Source: Burkholderia sp. (GTDB taxonomy: Bacteria; Pseudomonadota; Gammaproteobacteria; Burkholderiales; Burkholderiaceae). Taken from it: a stretch of DNA of 53,299 nucleotides. This document shows positions 33,772 to 41,760 of this stretch, in pieces (position 1 is the stretch's first letter; every line of letters begins with the position of its first letter). The position numbers and the translations under genes were made by a program. Below the pieces are notes generated by a model. It did not search any database, had not been told where the DNA came from, and saw only the letters and a program-made list of their open reading frames with translations. The stretch covers positions 1 to 53,299 of the forward strand of contig NZ_JAHACR010000006.1 of assembly GCF_018375725.1 (NCBI RefSeq). Reading direction: 5' to 3'.

Positions 33772-34926
33772 CTAGCCGATGGCCCGCAGGCCTTCGACGA
33801 CACGCACCCGCGCCGCTTGCCAGGCCGGCACGATCGCGGCGGCGATGCCGACCGCAAGGGCGCAGGCCGCCTGCAGCATGTAGGTGTTCGCCGACACGTT
33901 GAACACGGGAAACACGCCGCCCGTCGCCTGCTTGAACAGGCTCGCCGCCGGCGGCATTGCGAGCATGCCGAGGGCGCCGCCGATCACGCTGATGACGATC
34001 GATTCGCCGAACACGAGCAGCGCCAGGAATGCCGGCCCGAAGCCGAGCGCCTTGAGCGTCGCGTACTCGACGGTGCGCTCGCGCGCGCTCATCGCCATCG
34101 CATTGGCCATCACGGCCATGATGATCACGATCACCACATACGAGACGACGCGGATCGCCGCAATGATCTGATTCGACATCGCGACGAAGCCGAGCTGGAA
34201 CGCCTGCTCGGTTTCGGTCAGGGTTTCGGCGAGCGAATTCCTGAAGACGGCGTCGACGTTGCGCGAAATCGCGGCGGCTTCGTCGGGATGCGATATCCCG
34301 AACACGTACACGCCCACCTGATCCGCCAGGCGGGGCGTTGTCTTGCGCACGGTCTCGTTCAGGTAGTCCCAGTGGAAGATGAGCTGCCGCGTGATCGTCG
34401 TGTCATCTCGTCCGTCGAGGATGCCGCGCACCACGAATTCCCAGGTGCCGGGATAAAGGGTGCCCTTGATCGGGATCACGTCGCCGACCCTGAAGCCGAA
34501 CCGGTTTGCGAGTTGCCGTCCCACGAGGCAGCCCTTGCGGTCGCGCTGATAGTCGGCGCGCTGCTGCGCGGGCAGGCGCAGCTCGGGGTACAGGTCGAGA
34601 TAGTTGTCCGACACGGCGAATTGCGCGAAGAAGTTTTTCGGCTCGCGATAGATGCCGCCGAACCAGTTGGAGCGCGCGACGATCGTCACGCCGTCGATGC
34701 CGCGAATGCGGTTTTCGTAGCTCACCGGCAGCGGAAAGACGAGCGAGATGGCGTTGCGCGTGACGAGTCGTGCATTGGAGGCCGCGGCGGCGCCCGCGTA
34801 CCAGGCGTCCACCACCGTGTGCAGCAGTCCGTAGGCCAGCACCGCGATGGCCAGGCCCGCCACGGTCAGAAGGGTGCGCAGCTTGTGCCGCAGCGCGTTG
34901 CGCGTGATCAGCTTCAGCGTATACAT
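33772..34926 (-). CDS. ABC transporter permease (FtsX/MacB type)
   Basis: A 384-residue permease with one N-terminal helix (LLTVAGLAIAVLAYGLLHTVV), a large periplasmic MacB-PCD-like domain and three C-terminal helices containing the conserved REYATLKALGF-like motif RTVEYATLKALGFGPAFL. It ends LRAIG, typical for FtsX-fold subunits. It lies 21 bases after the ATPase gene and nine before the interrupted permease gene. The complex probably needs both permeases as a heterodimer, or two copies of this one if the second is dead. Confidence 0.93.
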   Translation of the reverse strand: MYTLKLITRNALRHKLRTLLTVAGLAIAVLAYGLLHTVVDAWYAGAAAASNARLVTRNAISLVFPLPVSYENRIRGIDGVTIVARSNWFGGIYREPKNFFAQFAVSDNYLDLYPELRLPAQQRADYQRDRKGCLVGRQLANRFGFRVGDVIPIKGTLYPGTWEFVVRGILDGRDDTTITRQLIFHWDYLNETVRKTTPRLADQVGVYVFGISHPDEAAAISRNVDAVFRNSLAETLTETEQAFQLGFVAMSNQIIAAIRVVSYVVIVIIMAVMANAMAMSARERTVEYATLKALGFGPAFLALLVFGESIVISVIGGALGMLAMPPAASLFKQATGGVFPVFNVSANTYMLQAACALAVGIAAAIVPAWQAARVRVVEGLRAIG

Positions 34927-34947
34927 GGCGCGCGGCCTCGGAATCGC

Positions 34948-35640
34948 TCAGCGAACATGTCCATCGATCAGCTCGCCTTTTTCCAGATGCACGAGCGACT
35001 GCGCCGCGCCGGCCGCATGCGCATCGTGCGTCACCATGATGAGGGTCTTGCCGAGTTCCGTGTTGAGCCGTTTCAGCAGCGAGAGCACGTCGGTGGCGGA
35101 CGCGCGGTCGAGGTCGCCGGTCGGTTCGTCCGCGACGATCAGCCGCGGATCGGTGATCAGCGCGCGCGCGATGGCGACGCGCTGCTGCTGGCCGCCGGAC
35201 AGCTCGGATGGGTAATGGCTCGTGCGATCGCCCAGCTTCACCATGTCGAGCACGAGTTCGACGCGTTCGCGCCGCTCTTTGCGGGTCAGCCGCGTGAGCA
35301 TCAGCGGCAGCTCGACGTTCTCGAACGCGGTCAGCACCGGCATCAGGTTGTAGAACTGGAAGACGAAGCCGACGTTCGCCGCACGCCATTCGGCCAGCGC
35401 CGCTTCGGCGAGCCGCGTGATATCGAGGCCGCCCACGCGCAATTCGCCGCTGTCCGGACGGTCGATGCCCGCCACCAGATTGAGCAGCGTGCTCTTGCCG
35501 GAGCCCGACGGTCCCATCAGGGCGACGAAATCGCCCTCGCCGATGTCGAGCGTGATGTCGGTCAGGACCGGCACGATCTGCGCGCCGCGCCGGTACGACT
35601 TGGCGACGTGGCTGATTTCGACGAGCGGGGCGGGTTTCAC
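34948..35640 (-). CDS. ABC transporter ATP-binding protein (LolD/MacB type)
   Basis: A 230-residue ATPase. Walker A is GPSGSGKST, the Q-loop region is VGFVFQFYNLMPVLT, the signature is LSGGQQQRVAIARAL and Walker B is LIVADEPTGDLD, with H-loop MVTHD. These are the exact forms seen in LolD/MacB/FtsE-type mechanotransmission transporters. The start is GTG at 35640, immediately beside the stop of the adaptor gene (one base between). It energises the FtsX-type permeases encoded next. Confidence 0.96.
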   Translation of the reverse strand: MKPAPLVEISHVAKSYRRGAQIVPVLTDITLDIGEGDFVALMGPSGSGKSTLLNLVAGIDRPDSGELRVGGLDITRLAEAALAEWRAANVGFVFQFYNLMPVLTAFENVELPLMLTRLTRKERRERVELVLDMVKLGDRTSHYPSELSGGQQQRVAIARALITDPRLIVADEPTGDLDRASATDVLSLLKRLNTELGKTLIMVTHDAHAAGAAQSLVHLEKGELIDGHVR

Positions 35641-35641
35641 G

Positions 35642-36865
35642 CTATTTCTTCTCGACGGTTACCCGGGCGCCGTCCTTGAGTTGCGGGTTCGGCGACAGGA
35701 CAACCGTGTCGCCCGGCGCGACGCCCCGGATCGCCACCCGCTCGCCGATTCGCGCGCCTGTCGTCACGGCGGTCTCGTGGACGATGCCGTCTTTTATTGT
35801 GAAGATCACCTTCCGGCCGTCGCGCTCGACGATCGCGCTGGCTTGCACGGCTGTCACGGGCTGCTTGTCCTGCGGCGACGCGGGCCGGGACAGAAATGCG
35901 ATCTTGGCGCTCATGTCCGGCAGCACACGCGGGTCCCGATCCACGAAGCGCACCTTGACCAGCACGGTTGCCTTCGACCGGTCCACCGTCGGCACGATGC
36001 GCGAGACGCGGCCGGCCAGTCTCACATCGGGCAGCGCATCGAGCTGGATCTGGCAGGGCTGGTCGACGTGGATCCCGGCGATGTTGGATTCCGCCACATC
36101 GGCCTCGACCTCGAGCGTGTCCATGTCGGCGATCGTCACGACCGCGCCCTTGCTGTCCGACGCGGATGAAAACGGCGTGATGTTGTCGCCGACGTTCGCG
36201 TGCTTGACGATCACGACGCCGTCGAACGGGGCGCGGATCACGGTCTGGTCGACCGCGACCCGGGCGGCCCGCGCATTGGCCTGTGCCGACGCGATGGTCG
36301 CGCGGTTGCTGCTGACCGCGGCGCGCGCCTTGTTCAGGCGGGCGAGGTCGGCGTCGTACTGCGCCGCGGGCAGCGCGCCTTTCGGCACCAGGATGGCGGT
36401 GCGGTGGAAACTGGCTTCGGCGTCCCTGAGTTCGGCTTGCTGGAGCGCCAGATTGGCCTCGGCGACTTTCACCTGTGCGAGTGCCTGATCGAGCGCCGCC
36501 TCGACGTCGCGGCTTTCGAGGCGCGCGATGATTTCGTTCTTTTTGACGCGCGTGCCTTCCAGCACGCCCAGCCATTCGACGCGTCCTTGCGCCTTCGATG
36601 CGACCGAGGCCTTGCGCTGCGGCACGACGTAGCCGGTCGCGTTGAGCAGGGTGTCGTTCTGGAATGGATAAACGGAGGTGACGGTTGCGGTTTCGACCGT
36701 CGGCCGGCCGGTCAGGACAATGGCTGCACCCGCCACGGCGGCGGCGATGACCGATGCGAGGGCCGCATAGCGGATCCAGGTGCGCCGCCGCGGTGCCGCG
36801 GCAGCCGGCGACCGGTCGATTTTCAACCTGTCCAGATTGTGATCGGGCAATTTGGGGCGCCTCAT
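35642..36865 (-). CDS. HlyD/MacA-family periplasmic adaptor protein
   Basis: About 407 residues. An N-terminal cytoplasmic stretch and one membrane anchor (YAALASVIAAAVAGAAIVL) are followed by barrel-sandwich halves (ATGYVVPQRKASVASKAQGR and VIRAPFDGVVIVKHANVGD) around a coiled-coil hairpin rich in Ala/Gln/Glu, then a beta-barrel and membrane-proximal domain. This is a MacA-like adaptor linking the ABC pump to an outer-membrane TolC-type channel; none is encoded here. ATG 36865 is preferred to an upstream TTG at 36922. First gene of the efflux operon. Confidence 0.92.
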   Translation of the reverse strand: MRRPKLPDHNLDRLKIDRSPAAAAPRRRTWIRYAALASVIAAAVAGAAIVLTGRPTVETATVTSVYPFQNDTLLNATGYVVPQRKASVASKAQGRVEWLGVLEGTRVKKNEIIARLESRDVEAALDQALAQVKVAEANLALQQAELRDAEASFHRTAILVPKGALPAAQYDADLARLNKARAAVSSNRATIASAQANARAARVAVDQTVIRAPFDGVVIVKHANVGDNITPFSSASDSKGAVVTIADMDTLEVEADVAESNIAGIHVDQPCQIQLDALPDVRLAGRVSRIVPTVDRSKATVLVKVRFVDRDPRVLPDMSAKIAFLSRPASPQDKQPVTAVQASAIVERDGRKVIFTIKDGIVHETAVTTGARIGERVAIRGVAPGDTVVLSPNPQLKDGARVTVEKK

Positions 36866-37371
36866 GCCGGCGGCGGCTCGTTCGTCAGCGCCGTACGACA
36901 GGGTCGCCACGACCGATCGCAATCCGCTTTCCGGGGAAATGGACGAATGCCCAGTATAGCGTCGGCGGCGTGGGGCGCGATGCGTGCCGTGTGCGCTGCG
37001 GGGCGATCCGGGCGTCCGACCGCGGCGGCGCGATCTGGAACTGGGGCGCGAGCATGGCCGGCGCTCCGGCGCAACCCGGATTCATGCTGAGTCGCGTGTG
37101 TGCAACTCCGACCCGATAATGGCCGGGCAAGCGCGATCGCACGCAAACTGTCCGCGGACATGCGCGTGCATCGCAAGCCGCTTGTCAACTTACCGCGCAG
37201 GCCTCGCGTTATGGAAACAGTGTGTCAGCGTTTGTCGTGAAAGGGTGTTGAAAAAAAACCTGCTCGACAGTGCCGGAAATACCGGCATGGCTGGCGCCTG
37301 GCCCCGATGCGAATGCCTCGCATCTTTTTGTATCGATACGTTTGATGTATTTCCCTGACAGAGGAAGAACG
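36866..37371. other. 506-base intergenic region between efflux operon and small secreted protein gene
   Basis: No gene seen. It should hold the efflux-operon promoter (minus) and the promoter of the small secreted protein (plus). The right part, 37240-37370, includes an A8 tract at 37251-37258. No confident -35/-10 pair was assigned. Confidence 0.4.
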
Positions 37372-37599
37372 ATGAAGAAGACGCTCGCTTCGATCATGAC
37401 CGCCGCATTCGCACTGGCATCGGTTTCGGCATTCGCACAGGCTTCGGCACCGGCAGCACCGGCAGCCGCATCGGCTCCGGTCAAGCACGACAAGAGCAAG
37501 CCGAAGCACCAGCTGAAGATGCACGGCTCGAAGAAGGGCCAGGCGCGTGAAGCTGCTGCTTCCGCCGCTGGCACGAACGACAAGGGCACGCAGAACTAA
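37372..37599 (+). CDS. Small secreted Lys/Ala-rich protein
   Basis: A 75-residue protein. A clear signal peptide (MKKTLASIMTAAFALASVSA, cleavage near SAFA-Q) is followed by an Ala/Pro stretch and a basic segment (HDKSKPKHQLKMHGSKKG). I do not recognise a family; such short secreted polybasic proteins are common and poorly characterised in Burkholderia. ATG 37372 is preceded by GAGGAAG. It is monocistronic, with a strong terminator 39 bases after the stop. Confidence 0.8.
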   Translation: MKKTLASIMTAAFALASVSAFAQASAPAAPAAASAPVKHDKSKPKHQLKMHGSKKGQAREAAASAAGTNDKGTQN

Positions 37600-37638
37600 G
37601 TCGTCCGCCCTCGGCCGGGTTTTCCGGCTGGACGTCGA

Positions 37639-37672
37639 AACCCCGCATGTCTCGGCATGCGGGGTTTTTTTT
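37639..37672 (+). terminator. Intrinsic terminator after the small secreted protein gene
   Basis: An 11-bp stem, AACCCCGCATG (37639-37649) with CATGCGGGGTT (37656-37666), is followed by T-run 37665-37672. The T-run abuts the stop codon of the convergent Mut7-C gene. Confidence 0.94.
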
Positions 37673-38409
37673 CAGGCGCCGGATGCGGCCGTGCGCATGG
37701 CGTCGACGACCGCGCGCATGCGCTGCCAGTGCGAGCCTTCCCAGAAGACGCGCCGGCATACGCCGCATTCGGCGAAGCGCCGGTGGCGTTGCCGCACGCC
37801 GGCCGGCACGCGCGACGCCGCATCGTCGGCGCTGAGCGGATGTAGCGGCGCATTGCAGCGCAGGCACAGGCGGAACGGCCGCATGGACGGCGCGAGGTCG
37901 AGCCGCGTGAACAGCTCGCGCAATTGCGCGGCCGGTTGCAGCGCGTGCAGGTAGCAGCCGCGCACGACCGCGCGCCGCTTGAGCAGTTCGCGGTCGCGGG
38001 TGAGGACGATCCGCCCGTCGTGCTCGGCGAGCGCGGCGATGGCGTCGTCGCTGAAGTGGTTGTCGTAGCAGGTGTCGAAGCCGGCGAGACGCAGCAGTTG
38101 CGCGAGGCCGCCCAGGTGCGCGTCGGCGACGAAGCGCCATTCCGGAGCGATGGGCGCGCCGTCCAGGGGACGGGCCGCGCGCTCCGGGTAGACGTCGATA
38201 TGGTCGCCGTCCGCGAGCCGCCGGCCCAGCGATGCCGGCGCGCCGTTCACGCAGAGGCGCCCGATTTCGGTATGCGGCACGCCGATCGCCTCGACCATAT
38301 GCTTGACGGTCGCCTCGCTCGCGAACGTGCGGGCGAACGCGCGCTCGCGCAGCGTTCGCGCGAGGAACGTGTTCAGTTCGCCGTGGAAACGGAAAGTCGC
38401 GGTCGCCAT
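37672..38409 (-). CDS. Mut7-C RNase-domain protein with N-terminal ubiquitin-like domain
   Basis: A 245-residue two-domain protein. Residues ~1-80 form a ubiquitin/ThiS-like beta-grasp domain (ATFRFHGELNTFL ... GRRLADGDHIDVYP). Residues ~90-240 form a Mut7-C (DUF82) PIN-like RNase domain: FVADAHLGGLAQLLRLAGFD, IVLTRDRELL and a zinc ribbon with CLRC...CGVC. This architecture is known but its RNA substrate is not. ATG 38409 gives the family N-terminus; the open frame runs further upstream without support. It diverges from the LysE-type gene. Confidence 0.9.
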   Translation of the reverse strand: MATATFRFHGELNTFLARTLRERAFARTFASEATVKHMVEAIGVPHTEIGRLCVNGAPASLGRRLADGDHIDVYPERAARPLDGAPIAPEWRFVADAHLGGLAQLLRLAGFDTCYDNHFSDDAIAALAEHDGRIVLTRDRELLKRRAVVRGCYLHALQPAAQLRELFTRLDLAPSMRPFRLCLRCNAPLHPLSADDAASRVPAGVRQRHRRFAECGVCRRVFWEGSHWQRMRAVVDAMRTAASGA

Positions 38410-38558
38410 CGCCGCAGTATCGCATCGTGCGCGCGGCGGCGGCGAGCGGGATTTCTCGCGGCGCGGCGCGCAGCCCCGGCACTGACCCGGCGCCCCGGGA
38501 CAAACCTGCAGCGCTCCCGGCATAATCTCCTTTCGTTTTCTTCTGAGCGGGGGCGGCA

Positions 38559-39197
38559 ATGAGTTTGCATACATGGTGGCTGTACGTGGCGACGGTATTC
38601 GTCGTGTCGGCGATTCCCGGCCCGAACATGCTGCTCGTGATGACGCATGGCGCGCGGCACGGCCTGCGGCGCGCGTCGTCGACGATGGCGGGCTGCCTGT
38701 TTGCGCTGGTGCTGATGCTGTCGGTGTCCGCAGCCGGGCTCGGCGCGTTCCTCGAGGCATGGCCGGCGATGTTCAATGCGCTGCGCTTCGCCGGCGCCGC
38801 GTACCTGATCTACCTGGGCGTGAAAGCCTGGCGGGCGCGCGTCGACGACGCGCCGGCCGCCGATACTGCCGCCACGCAGCGCGCAACGGCGTCGGCATCG
38901 CGCGGGGCGTTGTTCCGTAACGGTTTCCTGGTCGCAGGAAGCAATCCGAAGGCCATTCTGTTTGCCGCCGCATTGTTGCCGCAGTTCATCAATCCGTCCG
39001 AGCCGACGCTGCCGCAGTTCGGCGTACTGGTCGTCACGTTCGCGGTGATCGAAGTCAGCTGGTATCTCGTCTATGCGTCGTTCGGCACGCGCATCGGCGC
39101 GACGCTGAAGAGCCAGAGCGTCGCGAAGGTGTTCAACCGGCTGACGGGCGGCCTGTTCGTCGGTTTCGGCGCGATGATGGCGCTCGTTCGACACTGA
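38559..39197 (+). CDS. LysE/RhtB family amino-acid exporter
   Basis: A 212-residue inner-membrane exporter with about six helices and the family landmark SAIPGPNMLLVMTHGARHGLRRA near the N-terminus. The C-terminal half contains FRNGFLVAGSNPKAILFAAALLPQFI, the second RhtB signature. Members export lysine, threonine, homoserine lactone or other amino acids; the substrate cannot be inferred. It diverges from the Mut7-C gene. Confidence 0.94.
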   Translation: MSLHTWWLYVATVFVVSAIPGPNMLLVMTHGARHGLRRASSTMAGCLFALVLMLSVSAAGLGAFLEAWPAMFNALRFAGAAYLIYLGVKAWRARVDDAPAADTAATQRATASASRGALFRNGFLVAGSNPKAILFAAALLPQFINPSEPTLPQFGVLVVTFAVIEVSWYLVYASFGTRIGATLKSQSVAKVFNRLTGGLFVGFGAMMALVRH

Positions 39198-39202
39198 TCG
39201 CG

Positions 39203-39240
39203 ATGCCCCGTCTTCGCAAGACGGCGGGGCATTCGTCTTT
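39203..39240 (+). terminator. Possible terminator after the LysE-type gene
   Basis: A long GC-rich hairpin (CCGTCTT/AAGACGG with outer ATGCC/GGCAT pairing) starts six bases after the stop, followed by an imperfect T-rich tail, TTCGTCTTT. The weak U-tract limits confidence. Confidence 0.55.
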
Positions 39241-39441
39241 CCGGGGCCGGCTTCCGGTGTGCCGGCGGCATGGATGAGGCGGCGCTGGCCGGGTCAGGCG
39301 GCGTTTCAGGGCAGGGCGGCCGGGGTCGCCGGTTCCGCTGTTGCGGACGACGCTTGCCGAGAGAGGCGAACAGGGTCAGAAGAGGTGTGGCAATTTAGAG
39401 TCAGGATTCGAGGGAAAATCCTTATTTTCTCTACGGAAATG

Positions 39442-39470
39442 TTGCGTTGCGGAAATTGATTCGCTATAGT
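39442..39470 (+). promoter_or_regulatory. Promoter of a candidate small RNA
   Basis: TTGCGT (39442-39447), a 17-base spacer and TATAGT (39465-39470) form a good sigma-70-type promoter in a 352-base gap with no protein gene. Confidence 0.65.
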
Positions 39471-39476
39471 TGCACC

Positions 39477-39536
39477 TGTCTCCTCCATGTCTCCTCTGAT
39501 ATGGATTCAGCCCGCCTCATCAGGCGGGCTTTTTTT
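39477..39536 (+). ncRNA. Candidate ~60-nt small RNA with anti-Shine-Dalgarno loop
   Basis: From the predicted start the transcript contains two hairpins. The first, TCCAT (39484-39488) with ATGGA (39501-39505), exposes a CU-rich loop GTCTCCTCTGAT; a second CU-rich stretch, GTCTCCTCC, precedes it. The second hairpin is an intrinsic terminator, AGCCCGCCT (39509-39517) with AGGCGGGCT (39522-39530), then T7. UCUCCUC is complementary to GAGGAGA-type ribosome sites. The layout resembles known anti-SD small RNAs of proteobacteria. It is not matched to a named RNA. Confidence 0.6.
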
Positions 39537-39549
39537 CGTCCATCGATCG

Positions 39550-40383
39550 TCAGAATTTGTACGACATCGCGACGTAGCTGATGATCGGATCCGCCTTCAG
39601 ATCCGATTTCGACTCCGCCAGCACCGTGCCGTCGGCGGCCTTGATCGTCACGGTCGACGTCGTCTTCAGCGGGATGTACGTGACCGACGCGATCAACCCG
39701 AAATGCTCGGTGATGTTGTATTGCACGCCCGCGTTGAACACCGGCTGCCACGACGACGACGCCTTCGCCTCCACCTGAGTCTGTCCCGGCTTGCCGGCGC
39801 CCGCGGCGAGCACCGCGCCGAGGTTGTCGCGCGTCTGCTTGATGAAGTTCGTGTTGAGCTGAAGGTCGCTGAACCAGTTGTACGACACGCCGAGGCCCAG
39901 GAACGGCCGGAACTTCGCGTCGGCCTGCGCAAAGTAGTACTGGAAGATCAGCGCCGGGCTCCACTGGCGCACGCTTTTCACGATCGGATTGACTTCCTCG
40001 AGCCCGATGTTCTGCGTGCCGAGCGCGCCGGCCGGGCCGGGCGGCCGGATCGTGCCGCGGCCCGACACCTTGAATACCGGCGGCACGCCCGCTACCGACG
40101 TCACCGCGATGTGGTCGGTCAGGAAGTGGCTGACCGTGAGGCCGACGGTGTCCGCGCCGCTCGTGCGCAGTCCGGTGCCGGCCGACGTGAACGATCCCTG
40201 CAGTCGCAGCGGGGTGTTGATCGGCGTCGGCGCGACGTTGGTCGTGAGCGGCGTGCTGCTTTGCTGCGGCATGATGTGGAACCAGCCGAGCGTGACGAGG
40301 TTGCTGCCGGCGCTCTGCGCGTGAGCGGCGAGCGGGGCCAGCGCGGCGGCGCCTGCCGCCGCGCAGAGAAGCATGGTTTTCAT
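39550..40383 (-). CDS. OmpW-family outer-membrane protein
   Basis: A 277-residue beta-barrel protein. The signal peptide (MKTMLLCAAAGAAALAPLAAHAQ) is followed by VTLGWFHIMPQQSS, typical of the OmpW/YiaT group. Alternating strands lead to a C-terminal aromatic ending, YVAMSYKF, as needed for barrel insertion. OmpW proteins form small hydrophobic channels. The segment FRPFLGLGVSYNWFSD is the usual OmpW motif. GGAGG is five bases before ATG 40383. It is the last gene of a likely operon with the two DUF2957 lipoproteins upstream, 19 bases after the nearer one. Confidence 0.93.
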   Translation of the reverse strand: MKTMLLCAAAGAAALAPLAAHAQSAGSNLVTLGWFHIMPQQSSTPLTTNVAPTPINTPLRLQGSFTSAGTGLRTSGADTVGLTVSHFLTDHIAVTSVAGVPPVFKVSGRGTIRPPGPAGALGTQNIGLEEVNPIVKSVRQWSPALIFQYYFAQADAKFRPFLGLGVSYNWFSDLQLNTNFIKQTRDNLGAVLAAGAGKPGQTQVEAKASSSWQPVFNAGVQYNITEHFGLIASVTYIPLKTTSTVTIKAADGTVLAESKSDLKADPIISYVAMSYKF

Positions 40384-40402
40384 GACGGCCTCCGGTGCCC
40401 GC

Positions 40403-41644
40403 TTACTGGACGAATGCGCCGATCGTGAAATACGGCGACGACGCATTGCTCGTGTCGAGGAAGCCGAGCACGCCACCCGTGAAGATGAGCTTGCCGGTCG
40501 GCGTCGAACTGTTCGCGCCGGCGTGCGTCGTCGTGACCGTGCCTGCCACTTTCTGCGTGTAGTCGAGGTCGAGTGCCGTCGCGAGCGACGCCTGGGATGC
40601 CTGGAACGGATCGAGCAGCGTGGCCTGCTTGCCGATCAGCGCGGTAGTCCGGTAGTTGAACTGGCTGTCGACGCCGATGTACTCGCCGTTTTGCGAGCCG
40701 AGTGCGATCGCCGTTTGCGGCGCGAGGATCGAGATGCTCGATTCGTCGTCGGCGGTGAGGCCCGGCACGCCATTGTCCGGCTGCGGGTTCGGGTTCGCGA
40801 CGCCGGTGCGCACGAGGATCGGCACGAGCTGGTTGCGCAGTTTGCCGACGACCATGAAGCCTTTGCCTTGCGGCGTTGCCGACAGCGTCGGCTTCAGCTG
40901 GCTCTGGTAGTTGTTGGTCTGGAACGCGCCGCTGCCGTCGGCAGACACGGCGAGGTTCGTGCCCGGCTGGCGGCACACGCCGGCGAACTGGCCGGTCGAG
41001 TCGCACTTCACCCACGTGCCGTCGGCATTGATCGTCACCGTCGCATCGATCGACACCGGCGCGAAATTCTGCGACGGCACCTCGCCGAAGCCGAGGTGGC
41101 TGTACTTGCCGGCCACTTTCGAGAGATCGGTCTCGATCGACGAGAAGCCGATGAACGGGTAGTACGGGAACTTGGTGTCGGGCACCGCGGCCTGACCGAG
41201 CACGCCGCCGAACTGGATTTCCTTGCCGGGAATCGTGCCGCCCGCCACGCCGAAGCCGACGAAGATGCGCGCCGGCCGGCTCGGGTCGAGGCTCGCGCCG
41301 TTGAGGCGGAATGCGCACTCGTTGAGCTTGCTCGTGGGCAGCAGCGTTTCCATCGTGAGCGTGCCGCTGTCGACCGTGCCGGCGCGCGTCGGTGAGACGG
41401 TGCCGGTCGTGCGCGGCACCGGCGATTCGACATAGGTGACCTGCCAGGTCATCTTGACGGTGTCGAGTTGCAGCTTGACGAGCTCACCGCTGCCGGCGCC
41501 GCCCGTATAGACCGTGTTGTAGTCGAGCGAGGCCGGGCACAGGCGTTCTTCGACGAGCGGCGGCGGGTTGTCGCCGCTGCCGCCGCCGCAGGCCGAAAGA
41601 AGGGGCGCGGCAATAGCCGCCGCCAGGACGAGGTTCCGCTTCAT
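40403..41644 (-). CDS. DUF2957 lipoprotein, first paralogue
   Basis: A 413-residue predicted lipoprotein whose signal peptide ends LLSACGGGSG. The sequence matches the DUF2957 family as I remember it: LCPASLDYNTVYTGGAGSGE near the start and repeated beta-rich stretches ending ASSPYFTIGAFVQ. The function is unknown. It shares clear motifs with the next gene (GGAGSGE, SPVPxxTGTVSPTR, DDESxI, ASSPYF), showing tandem duplication. A good ribosome site, GGAGGAG, precedes ATG 41644. Grouping with OmpW suggests a surface complex. Confidence 0.8.
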   Translation of the reverse strand: MKRNLVLAAAIAAPLLSACGGGSGDNPPPLVEERLCPASLDYNTVYTGGAGSGELVKLQLDTVKMTWQVTYVESPVPRTTGTVSPTRAGTVDSGTLTMETLLPTSKLNECAFRLNGASLDPSRPARIFVGFGVAGGTIPGKEIQFGGVLGQAAVPDTKFPYYPFIGFSSIETDLSKVAGKYSHLGFGEVPSQNFAPVSIDATVTINADGTWVKCDSTGQFAGVCRQPGTNLAVSADGSGAFQTNNYQSQLKPTLSATPQGKGFMVVGKLRNQLVPILVRTGVANPNPQPDNGVPGLTADDESSISILAPQTAIALGSQNGEYIGVDSQFNYRTTALIGKQATLLDPFQASQASLATALDLDYTQKVAGTVTTTHAGANSSTPTGKLIFTGGVLGFLDTSNASSPYFTIGAFVQ

Positions 41645-41760
41645 GTTGCTCCTCCAGAATGTGTCTTGTGTGGCGGCCCGCTCCCTGGCGGCCGCTTCTT
41701 GCTATTGCCCTGCCGGCGCCGTGCCGGGCGCCTTGCCGTCGCGATGCGTGCTGCCGTTCG

